Of a stretch of 64,000 bases of DNA, positions 1 to 6,938 are shown piece by piece. Under the pieces are notes generated by a model. The model did not search any database. It was not told where the DNA came from and was given only the letters and a program-made list of their open reading frames with translations. The position numbers and the translations under genes are program-made. Each line of letters opens with the position of its first letter. The first letter of the stretch is position 1. The stretch is from CAVSKL01 sp963728475 [NCBI: Candidatus Eiseniibacteriota bacterium] (GTDB taxonomy: Bacteria; Eisenbacteria; RBG-16-71-46; JABDJR01): assembly GCA_963728475.1 (NCBI GenBank), contig CAVSKL010000001.1:992001-1056000 (forward strand), written 5' to 3'.

Positions 1-1
1 C

Positions 2-403
2 CCGCTCATTTCCCTGGACGGGTTCCGCATCTACACCGCGGCCAGCGGGACCTACAACACCCTGGCGCTGCTCGACGCCAACGCCAGCAAGCTCTACGAC
101 ATGGGCGCGGGCAATCGGGTGAACATGAACTACGACCTGGAGGCGGGTAGCGGCGCCGGCGACGTGCTGGTGTACCTGCCCTACTCGCTCTTCTCCGGGC
201 ACACCACCGACTATCTCTACCTCTACGCGCAGTTCGGCGCCGCCGGCGGCGACTACGCCACCAACGACGGCTTCGAGGAATGGGCGCGCATCGATTCGCC
301 CGGCGGCACGCCTCCCTCGTCCGTCCCCGAGCCGATGAGCCTCCTGCTCCTCGGCACCGGGCTCATGGGGGGCGTGGTGGCGCGGCGCCGCCGCCGTTCC
401 TGA
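2..403 (+). CDS. PEP-CTERM sorting domain protein, 3' part only
   Basis: The reading frame is already open at the first base, so the gene begins upstream of the window. The visible part (about 133 residues) is a beta-rich exported protein of unknown role. Its last 27 residues form a textbook PEP-CTERM signal: VPEP, then a hydrophobic helix containing LLLLGTGLMGG, then a basic tail VARRRRRS. In this system the tail is recognised by an exosortase, which removes it during export to the cell surface or matrix; that is family knowledge, and no exosortase gene lies in this window. An in-frame ATG at 101 exists, but the coding character upstream of it (LDGFRIYTAASGTYN) shows it is internal. A strong terminator follows 28 bases after the stop. 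Confidence 0.85.
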   Translation, partial: PLISLDGFRIYTAASGTYNTLALLDANASKLYDMGAGNRVNMNYDLEAGSGAGDVLVYLPYSLFSGHTTDYLYLYAQFGAAGGDYATNDGFEEWARIDSPGGTPPSSVPEPMSLLLLGTGLMGGVVARRRRRS

Positions 404-430
404 TCCCACGTACTTCGGATCCCTGTTTGG

Positions 431-465
431 GGCCGGGGCGGACCATCCGCCCCGGTCTTTTTTTT
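431..465 (+). terminator. Rho-independent terminator after the PEP-CTERM gene
   Basis: A 12-bp stem (431-442 with 446-457, one G-T pair) closes on a 3-base loop and is followed directly by eight T residues (458-465). It lies 28 bases after the stop codon and separates this gene from the next transcription unit. Confidence 0.9.
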
Positions 466-534
466 GACTCGGGCCTTTTCCTGATCCCGGGTCCGCGCCC
501 GGCCCCCTCCCCGGCGGGCCCGCCGGAGCCCCTG

Positions 535-543
535 TGCTAGGCT
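535..543 (+). promoter_or_regulatory. Extended -10 element, probable leaderless start
   Basis: TGC followed by TAGGCT ends only 7 bases before the ATG at 551. With normal -10 to start spacing the transcript would begin at or next to the ATG. There is no Shine-Dalgarno sequence before this gene and no convincing -35. The same arrangement recurs at 6921 and 19866. Confidence 0.45.
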
Positions 544-550
544 TCTCCGC

Positions 551-2629
551 ATGCCGTTTTCGTTCCTGAACACCGCGCTCCTGGCCGGAGCCGCCGCCGC
601 CCTGCTCCCCATCGCCATCCACCTCTTCAGCCGGCGGAAGGTGGCGCGGGTGCCGTTCTCCTCGCTGCGGTTCCTGGAGGAGATCGCCCGGCGCCGGGTG
701 CGCCGGGTGCGGCTCACCCAGTGGATCATCCTGGCGCTCCGGGTCCTGGCCCTGGCGCTTCTCGCGGTGGCCCTGGGACGCCCGGCCTTCAAGGGCGACT
801 TCGCCTTCGGCAAGAGCCGGGGCGAGAGCGCGGTGGCGCTGGTGCTCGACCGCTCCTACAGCATGCAGGCGGAGGGGGAGCGCGCCACCCTCTGGGACCG
901 CGCCCGGGGGCGGGCCCAGGAGGTGCTGGACGCGCTGGAGCCCGGGGACCAGGTTTTCGTGCTGGGGGTGGACCCGCGCGCCGACCGGGTGGACGCCTAC
1001 CCCGATCCCCATGCCGCCGCCGAGGCGATCCGCACCGAGGCGTGCGGGTTCGGCACCACCGACCTGGCCTCGGCGGTGCACCGCGCGGGCGCCGCCCTGG
1101 CCGACGCGCCCGCGCTCAACAAGGAGCTGTTCCTCATCTCCGATTTCCAGAAGACCGGGGAGGGGTCCGGGGGGGAGCCCGGCGCCGCCGACCTCGCCGC
1201 CGACCTCGATCCCAAGGCGCGGGTGTTCCTGATCCCGGTGGGGGAGGGGCCCCTGGCCAACACCTCGCTGGAGGACGCCCAGCTCCAGGGGAGCAGCGTG
1301 GATCAGCGAGTTCACGTCGAGGCCGCGCGCCACGCCGGGAGCCCGCTGGACGCGGTCCCGGTCACCGTCGAGTCGGGGACCGAGGTCCTGGGCGAAGCGG
1401 TCCTCACCGTGGGGCCCGAGGGGCGCGAGGCCGTGGACGTGCCGCTGACCCGCATGCCTACGGGGACCGAGGACTTGCACGCGCGGCTCGCCCGCGACCG
1501 GCTCCCTGTCGACGACCTGCGCTACGTTCCCGCCCTGGGGGCGGGGAGCGTGAAGACGCTCCTGGTCCAGGATCCGGCCCAGAATGCGCCCTTTCTCCCC
1601 CTGGCCATGAGCCCGGAGGCCGAGGGGGGCCGCTTCGACCTGGCCCGCGTCGCCCCCGACGCCCTGGCCGGGGTGGACCTCTCCGGCGTCCGGCTCCTGG
1701 TGCTCGACAACGTCACCCACATCCCGCGCGAGGCGGTGATCCGGCTGCGCGAGTGGCGGGCCGGCGGGGGGGCGCTGTTCGTGGCCCTGGGGGACCGGGT
1801 GGACCTGCGCTTCTACAACGAGTCGCTCCTCCCCGCGCTTTTCCCGGGGGTGACCTTGAAGAATCTCCTCGGCACCGGCGAGGCCACCGGGGCCAGCTAC
1901 TCCCTGGTGCCCCGCGCCGCCGGCCACGAGGCCTTCGCCGGGTTCGGGGCCCAGGTGGGGCAGCCGCTCACCGGCGCCAACTTCTGGGAGATCGTGGGGG
2001 TGGAGAACGGCCCCGGCGTGCGGACCCTGGCCGAGTTCGGCCCCGGTCTTCCCGCCCTCGTCGAAGGGGACCGCGCGCTTCTCTTCGCCTCCTCTCTCGA
2101 CGGCCGCTGGAACAACCTGCCCACCCACGCCGCCTTCCTCCCGCTCCTCTATCAGAGCCTGGACGCGATCCTGCGCGAGGGGAGCGAGGACCGGGTCCTG
2201 GTCGGCCGGCCGGTGGAGGGGACCGTGGATGCGGCCGCGGTGCCGGCGGGGGCGCAGCTCGTCTGCTTCGGCCCCGGCGACGTCCGCCTCGACGTCGCCA
2301 CCGAGGCGGTCTCCCGGGGGCTCCAGGTCCGGAGCGATCCCGCGCCGCAGCCCGGGTTCTACGAGGTGCGGGCCGGCGACAAGGTGTTGCTCCGCCGCGC
2401 GGTGAACCTGGACACCGCCGTCGAGAGCGATCTCACCCCGCTCACCCACGAGGAGATCCGGCGGATCTTCCCCGGCAAGCGGGTCCGCCTGGTGGAGGCG
2501 GGAGAGGCCCTGGGCACCCCGATCCGGGAGGCGCGCTACGGGCGCGAGTTCTGGCGCGAACTGGTGGTGGTGGTGCTGCTGCTCATGGTCACCGAAGGCT
2601 GGCTCTCCCGGCGGGGAGCCGCGGCGTAG
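551..2629 (+). CDS. BatA-type membrane protein with von Willebrand factor A domain
   Basis: 692 residues. The N-terminus is a BatA domain (first helix followed by AIHLFSRRK, second helix near residues 55-80). A VWA domain follows, with the metal-site motif DRSYS at 100-104 (DxSxS). A long beta-rich region comes next and a final transmembrane helix lies near the C-terminus before LSRRGAAA. Such proteins sit in the inner membrane with large periplasmic parts; in Bacteroidetes-type operons they accompany MoxR ATPases, DUF58 and DUF4159 proteins and are linked to envelope stress or aerotolerance. Here the gene stands alone: no MoxR or DUF58 gene is nearby, and a DUF4159 protein is encoded 30 kb away. 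The start ATG at 551 has no ribosome binding site but a -10 element immediately upstream, which suggests a leaderless mRNA. Confidence 0.85.
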   Translation: MPFSFLNTALLAGAAAALLPIAIHLFSRRKVARVPFSSLRFLEEIARRRVRRVRLTQWIILALRVLALALLAVALGRPAFKGDFAFGKSRGESAVALVLDRSYSMQAEGERATLWDRARGRAQEVLDALEPGDQVFVLGVDPRADRVDAYPDPHAAAEAIRTEACGFGTTDLASAVHRAGAALADAPALNKELFLISDFQKTGEGSGGEPGAADLAADLDPKARVFLIPVGEGPLANTSLEDAQLQGSSVDQRVHVEAARHAGSPLDAVPVTVESGTEVLGEAVLTVGPEGREAVDVPLTRMPTGTEDLHARLARDRLPVDDLRYVPALGAGSVKTLLVQDPAQNAPFLPLAMSPEAEGGRFDLARVAPDALAGVDLSGVRLLVLDNVTHIPREAVIRLREWRAGGGALFVALGDRVDLRFYNESLLPALFPGVTLKNLLGTGEATGASYSLVPRAAGHEAFAGFGAQVGQPLTGANFWEIVGVENGPGVRTLAEFGPGLPALVEGDRALLFASSLDGRWNNLPTHAAFLPLLYQSLDAILREGSEDRVLVGRPVEGTVDAAAVPAGAQLVCFGPGDVRLDVATEAVSRGLQVRSDPAPQPGFYEVRAGDKVLLRRAVNLDTAVESDLTPLTHEEIRRIFPGKRVRLVEAGEALGTPIREARYGREFWRELVVVVLLLMVTEGWLSRRGAAA

Positions 2630-2704
2630 CCGGGGTTCCGAACCCGCTCCCGGGTCTCCGGCGCGCTTCCTGACCGACAACCGGCCGGCCCCCGGGAGGT
2701 CCCC

Positions 2705-3565
2705 GTGCGCACCTGGATCCATACCGGATTCGCCCTGGTGGCGTTCGCCGCCAACTCCGTCCTCTGCCGCCTGGCCCTGGGGTCCGGCGCCATCGACGCC
2801 GCCGGGTTCACTTCGGTCCGCCTCGCCTCGGGCGCGGCCACCCTTCTCCTCCTTCCCCTCTTCCTGGGCGAGCCGCGCCGCTTCCGCCCCCGCGGGAGCT
2901 GGGGCTCGGCGGCCGCGCTCTTCGCCTACGCCGCCGCGTTCTCGTTCGCATATCTCCGCCTGAGCGCCGGCACCGGCGCCCTCATCCTCTTCGGCGCGGT
3001 CCAGGTCACCATGCTCACCGCCGCCGTCCGGGCCGGCGAGCGCCTGGGGTCCGCGCAGTGGTCGGGGCTTGCCCTCGCCCTGGCCGGGCTGGTGGTGCTG
3101 GTCCTGCCCGGGCTCCGCGCCCCCTCGCCCCTGGGCTCGGCGCTGATGGCGGCGGCGGGGGCGGCCTGGGGGGTCTACACCCTGCGGGGCCGCCGCTCCA
3201 CCGATCCCCGCGCCGACACCGCCGGGAACTTCCTCCGCGCGGTGCCGCTCGTCCTGGTGGTGAACCTCGCCGCCCTGCCCCGCGCCCACCTTTCCCCCGC
3301 CGGCCTCCTGTGGGCGGTGCTCTCGGGCGCGGTGGCCTCGGGCCTGGGGTACGCGGTCTGGTACTCGGCGCTGGCCGGGCTCACCGCCACCCGCGCCTCC
3401 CTGGTCCAGCTCACCGTCCCGGTCCTCGCCGCCGCCGGGGGGGTGGCGCTGCTGGCCGAGACGGTCTCACCGCGCCTGGTGGGAGCCTCGGTCCTGATTC
3501 TGGGGGGGGTGGCCCTGGCGGTGGTCTCGCGGCGCCGGCCCGCCCCCTCCGAGGCCCCGGCGTGA
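2705..3565 (+). CDS. DMT superfamily (EamA) transporter
   Basis: 286 residues, almost entirely hydrophobic, with about ten predicted membrane helices arranged as two EamA repeats; this matches the usual length of 280-300 for drug/metabolite transporters. The substrate cannot be told from sequence; family members export amino acids, nucleosides or other small metabolites. Start GTG at 2705 is preceded by a good Shine-Dalgarno sequence (GGGAGGT, 2694-2700). The stop TGA overlaps the GTG start of the MFS gene by four bases (GTGA at 3562), so the two permeases are translationally coupled and were probably selected to be made together. Confidence 0.85.
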   Translation: MRTWIHTGFALVAFAANSVLCRLALGSGAIDAAGFTSVRLASGAATLLLLPLFLGEPRRFRPRGSWGSAAALFAYAAAFSFAYLRLSAGTGALILFGAVQVTMLTAAVRAGERLGSAQWSGLALALAGLVVLVLPGLRAPSPLGSALMAAAGAAWGVYTLRGRRSTDPRADTAGNFLRAVPLVLVVNLAALPRAHLSPAGLLWAVLSGAVASGLGYAVWYSALAGLTATRASLVQLTVPVLAAAGGVALLAETVSPRLVGASVLILGGVALAVVSRRRPAPSEAPA

Positions 3566-4776
3566 ACGCGACGGAGACCCGCGGCGGCCCCCCCGGCCTC
3601 GACCGGAAGGCCGCGCTGAAGCTGGTGATCCTGTTCGGGGTGGTGAGCCTTCTCGCCGACATGACCTACGAGGGCGCCCGCAGCATCACCGGCCCCTTCC
3701 TGGGAGTGCTGGGGGCGAGCGGGGCGGTGGTGGGGACGGTGGCGGGGCTGGGCGAGCTGGCCGGCTACGGGCTCCGGCTCCTCTCGGGGGTGGCGGCGGA
3801 ACGAAGCGGCCGGTTCTGGGCCTTCACCCTGGCCGGCTACGCGGTGAACCTGCTCGCGGTGCCGTTCCTGGCCCTGGCCGGGAGCTGGCCCGCGGCCTCG
3901 GTGCTGATGATCGTCGAGCGCACCGGGAAGGCGGTGCGCTCCCCCGCCCGCGACACCATGCTCTCCTACGCCACCCACCGCACCGGGCGGGGGTTCGGAT
4001 TCGGCCTCCACGAGGCCATGGACCAGACCGGCGCCGTCCTCGGGCCGCTCCTGGTCGCATTCATGCTGTCCCGGACCGGCGGCTACCGGGCGGGGTTCGC
4101 GGTGCTGGCGATCCCGGCGGTGGCCGCGCTCGCGGTCCTGGCCCGGGCCCGGTTCCTCCATCCCCACCCCGAGCGGTTCGAGGCCGGCGCCGCGCAGGGG
4201 GAGGCCGCGCGCTCGCGGGCGCTTCCGCGCGCGTTCTGGATCTACGTGGCCGCGGTGGCGCTCACCGCCGCCGGCTTCGCCGACTTCCCGCTGGTGGCCT
4301 TCCACCTCCAGCGCGACGCCCTGTTCGCGGCCGGCGCCATTCCCCTCCTCTACGCCCTGGCCATGGGGGTGGATGCGGGGGCGGCGCTCCTCTTCGGGAA
4401 GCTCTTCGACCGGCGGGGCATGGGGGTGCTGGCCGGGGCGGCCGCCGTGACCGCGCTCTCTGCGCCGATGGTCTTCCTGGGCGGCGCCGCCTTCGCCGTG
4501 GCCGGAGTCGTGGTGTGGGGGATCGGGATGGGGGCGCAGGAGTCGATCATGCGGGCGGCGGTGGCGGACCTGGTCCCCCCGGCCCGCCGGGGCTCGGCCT
4601 ACGGCTTCATGAACGCGGCCTACGGCGGGGCGTGGTTCCTGGGGAGCGCGGCCATGGGTTTCCTCTACGACCGCTCTCCGGCCGCCCTCGCCGCGTTCGC
4701 GGTGCTCGCGGAGCTGGCCGCGATCCCGGTGTTTCTGGTTGCGGCGCGGGCGGGGCGGAGCGCGCCCGGCGAATAG
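3562..4776 (+). CDS. Major facilitator superfamily transporter
   Basis: 404 residues and about twelve helices. The N-terminal part carries a well-conserved stretch (LLADMTYEGARSITGPFLG, then a loop with ERTGKAVRSPARDTMLS) typical of a bacterial MFS subgroup of uncharacterised permeases. The start is the GTG at 3562, overlapping the stop of the preceding DMT transporter; longer upstream frames are out-of-register shadows. Substrate unknown. The last codons and the stop (GCGCCCGGCGAATAG) form part of a 25-bp unit that is repeated beyond the stop codon, so the 3' end of this gene has been tandemly duplicated. Confidence 0.85.
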   Translation: MNATETRGGPPGLDRKAALKLVILFGVVSLLADMTYEGARSITGPFLGVLGASGAVVGTVAGLGELAGYGLRLLSGVAAERSGRFWAFTLAGYAVNLLAVPFLALAGSWPAASVLMIVERTGKAVRSPARDTMLSYATHRTGRGFGFGLHEAMDQTGAVLGPLLVAFMLSRTGGYRAGFAVLAIPAVAALAVLARARFLHPHPERFEAGAAQGEAARSRALPRAFWIYVAAVALTAAGFADFPLVAFHLQRDALFAAGAIPLLYALAMGVDAGAALLFGKLFDRRGMGVLAGAAAVTALSAPMVFLGGAAFAVAGVVVWGIGMGAQESIMRAAVADLVPPARRGSAYGFMNAAYGGAWFLGSAAMGFLYDRSPAALAAFAVLAELAAIPVFLVAARAGRSAPGE

Positions 4777-4820
4777 GGCCCGGAGCGCGCCCGGCGAATA
4801 GGGCCCGGAGCGCGCCCGGC
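4756..4820. repeat. 25-bp tandem repeat over the 3' end of the MFS gene
   Basis: The unit begins CGGAGCGCGCCCGGCGAATA and ends GGGCC. Two complete perfect copies (4756-4780, 4781-4805) and a 15-base partial copy (4806-4820) are present. The first copy holds the last codons and stop of the MFS gene; the later ones are noncoding copies that repeat the stop codon. Confidence 0.9.
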
Positions 4821-4842
4821 GCACCCCCCCCCGCGGCCGCGC

Positions 4843-4965
4843 GTGACCTCCGAGGCCCCGGTCATCCTGCTTCCCGGTCTGGTGGCGTCGTCGGCGTTCG
4901 CGGCGGATTTCAATGTGACGGTCGACCTCAAGAAGCTGGACGGAGCCGCCCTGATCCCTCGGTAG
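4843..4965 (+). CDS. Possible 40-residue exported peptide or gene remnant
   Basis: A GTG-started frame with no ribosome binding site encodes a peptide whose N-terminal half resembles a signal peptide without its basic region (VILLPGLVASSAFAA, then DFNVTVDLKKLDGAALIPR). It is in the same frame as the MFS gene beyond that gene's stop. It may be the remains of a secreted protein or chance. No homology is recognised. Confidence 0.2.
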   Translation: MTSEAPVILLPGLVASSAFAADFNVTVDLKKLDGAALIPR

Positions 4966-5008
4966 TCCGAAGGGCCCCGGCCGGGGGACCGGCGGCGACG
5001 GCCGGGCC

Positions 5009-5080
5009 GGCCCCTACTCCACCCCCAGCCCCGGCCCCTACTCCACCCCCAGCCCCGGCCCCTACTCCACCCCCAGCCCC
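5009..5080. repeat. 24-bp tandem repeat over the 3' end of the PPK2 gene
   Basis: Three perfect copies of a 24-base unit that starts GGCCCCTACTCCACCCCCAG. The copy at 5057-5080 contains the final codons (Gly-Leu-Gly-Val-Glu) and the TAG stop of the minus-strand PPK2 gene; the other two are noncoding copies beyond the stop. It is too short and spacer-less for CRISPR. Confidence 0.9.
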
Positions 5081-6699
5081 GCCTCCAGCGCCCGCACCGC
5101 GGTCTCCAGCACCTTGACCCGGGCGAAGTGCTTGTCGTTCGCCTCCACCAGGGTCCAGGGGGCGTAGGGGGTGCTGGTGAACCGCACCATGTCGCTCACC
5201 GCCTCCAGGTACTGCGGGAGCTTGGCCCGGTTCCGCCAGTCCTCCTCGGTGATCTTGTAGCGCTTGCGCGGTGTCGCCTCCCGCGCCCGGAACCGGCGGA
5301 GCTGCTCGTCCGGGCTCACCTGGAGCCAGAACTTCACCACCACGATTCCCGCCTCGGAGAGATTCCGCTCGAACTCGTTGATCTCCTGGTAGGCGCGCCG
5401 CCATTCCGGTTCGCTCGCGAACCCTTCCACCCGCTCCACCAGGACCCGTCCGTACCAGCTCCGGTCGAACACGGTGAGGTGCCCCGCCTTGGGAATTTCC
5501 CGCCAGAACCGCCACAAATAATGATGCGCGGCGGCGTCCCCCTGGGGGGCGGCGACCGGCACCACCTCGTAGCCGCGGGGGTCGAGCTTCTCGGTGAGCC
5601 GCTTGATGGCGCCGCCCTTGCCGCCCGCGTCCGACCCCTCGAACACCACCACCGCCGCCCGGCGCCGCGAGTAGGCCGCGAATTCCAGCTCCCGGAGCCG
5701 CCCCTGGGCGTGATGGAGCGCGGGACCGTACGCCTCCGGGGGCATCGTGCGCGCGGGATCGAGCGAGGCCAGGGGCGAGTCCCGCGGGACCGGGGGCGGC
5801 CCGGTGAGGGGATCGGGATGGGGTGCGAAGGACGGGGCCGCGCCGCCGTCCAGGTCCCCGGCCGGGTCCGGCTCGGGAATCTCCACCCCCCGCGCCTCCA
5901 GCGCCCGGCGGAGCGTCTCCGAGGCCTCGGTGAGGATCTTCACCCGCCGGTGGCGGTCGTCCTCGCCCTCCACCAGCACCCACGGCGCGGCGGCGGCGTA
6001 GGTGCGGGCGAGGATCTCCTCCGCCGCCTCGATCACGTGCTTGTAGGGGTGGCGGGCGGTCATCGGTTCCCGCGTCCGCCACTCCTGGTAGGGATCGCGG
6101 GCCCACGCCTTCACCCGCCGCTTCTGCTCCCTCTTGCTGATGTGGAGCCAGAACTTCACCAGCACCGTGCCGTCGTCCACCAGCTCCCGCTCGAAGTCCT
6201 TGGCCGCCTCCAGCGCCCGGTCCCATCCCGCGCGGTCCAGGTCGCCGGAGAGGCGCTCGTCGATGAGCACGCCGTACCAGGAGCGGTCGAGGATGGCGAT
6301 CGCCCCCCGCGCGGGGAGCCGCCGCCAGAACCGCCACAGGAGCGGCCGGAGCGCCTCGTCCTCGGTGGCGGCGCGGGTGGTGTGCACCCGGAATCCGCGC
6401 GGGTCCATGTTGGCGACCAGGTGGGCGATGCCGTCTCCCTTGCCCGCCCCGTCCAGCCCCTCGAACACCAGGAGCGCGGCCAGCCCGTTCTCGTAGGCCG
6501 CTCGTTGCAGGATGGAAAGCTCCAGGCCGAGCCGCTCCATGGCGGCGTGGTAGGCGTCCTTGTCGAGCTTCAGGTCGAGGTCCAGCGTTTCCAGCATGGC
6601 CGGATTATTCCACATGGTGGGCCCACCGTGCCCAAGCCGGTACCGCCGCTTCGAGTATCGCGACCTGCCCCTTCCGGGCGGGCTTGGTATGGTATTCAT
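5062..6699 (-). CDS. Two-domain polyphosphate kinase 2 (polyphosphate:AMP phosphotransferase)
   Basis: Two consecutive PPK2 domains, each with a Walker A-like loop (EGLDGAGKGDGI in the first, EGSDAGGKGGAI in the second) and the lid-region motif DRSWYG. Two-domain PPK2 proteins transfer phosphate from polyphosphate to AMP, giving ADP, in the cytoplasm. The start is uncertain. ATG at 6699 has the best ribosome binding site (GGGGAGG, seven bases away) and gives 545 residues; ATG at 6615 and at 6597 (where family similarity begins, MLETLDLDLKLDK) give 517 and 511, close to the usual 500. The C-terminus ends inside a 24-bp tandem repeat. The gene converges on the MFS gene and diverges from mfd. 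Confidence 0.9.
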   Translation of the reverse strand: MNTIPSPPGRGRSRYSKRRYRLGHGGPTMWNNPAMLETLDLDLKLDKDAYHAAMERLGLELSILQRAAYENGLAALLVFEGLDGAGKGDGIAHLVANMDPRGFRVHTTRAATEDEALRPLLWRFWRRLPARGAIAILDRSWYGVLIDERLSGDLDRAGWDRALEAAKDFERELVDDGTVLVKFWLHISKREQKRRVKAWARDPYQEWRTREPMTARHPYKHVIEAAEEILARTYAAAAPWVLVEGEDDRHRRVKILTEASETLRRALEARGVEIPEPDPAGDLDGGAAPSFAPHPDPLTGPPPVPRDSPLASLDPARTMPPEAYGPALHHAQGRLRELEFAAYSRRRAAVVVFEGSDAGGKGGAIKRLTEKLDPRGYEVVPVAAPQGDAAAHHYLWRFWREIPKAGHLTVFDRSWYGRVLVERVEGFASEPEWRRAYQEINEFERNLSEAGIVVVKFWLQVSPDEQLRRFRAREATPRKRYKITEEDWRNRAKLPQYLEAVSDMVRFTSTPYAPWTLVEANDKHFARVKVLETAVRALEAGLGVE

Positions 6700-6938
6700 G
6701 CTTTTCCTCCCCGGCCATGAGGCGTGGCCGGCGGTCGAGCCGGCTCCCGGCCCCATCCGGCTGGTACGCCGTGACCGGAGGTTCCGTTCCCGCGTCGAAT
6801 CTCCCGCCCCCTCTGGTGGGACGAGGCCAGGGCGGACCGGGGCCACCGGCACGGCTGGTAGGCCGACGCCGCGCCGCGCGTTCGTGAGCGGGCCGTCCTA
6901 TCAACGGGCCGCTCTCCCGGTGGTATCCTCGTCCCCGC
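6700..6938. other. Divergent intergenic region, PPK2 / mfd
   Basis: Holds the PPK2 ribosome binding site at its left edge and the mfd -10 element at its right edge. Between them there are short GC-rich inverted repeats but nothing I can assign to an RNA gene or riboswitch. Confidence 0.5.
6921..6929 (+). promoter_or_regulatory. Extended -10 element of mfd, probable leaderless start
   Basis: TGG followed by TATCCT ends nine bases before the mfd ATG, which has no Shine-Dalgarno sequence. Transcription would begin a few bases from or at the ATG. Confidence 0.45.

Noticed and set aside
5009-5080. 24-bp repeats as a CRISPR array
   Set aside because: Repeats are directly adjacent without spacers and overlap a gene end; no cas genes nearby.
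4515-5117. 200-residue plus-strand frame with Pro-Ala-Pro-Thr repeats
   Set aside because: It is out of frame with the MFS gene and simply translates the 24-bp DNA repeat.
6605-6718. 37-codon minus-strand frame (MAGEEKHEYHTKPARKG...) overlapping the PPK2 start
   Set aside because: The good ribosome binding site lies inside it and serves the PPK2 ATG at 6699; no site precedes its own ATG.
6770-6830. tRNA-like TCGAATC in the intergenic region before mfd
   Set aside because: No T-stem, anticodon stem or acceptor stem can be formed around it on either strand.
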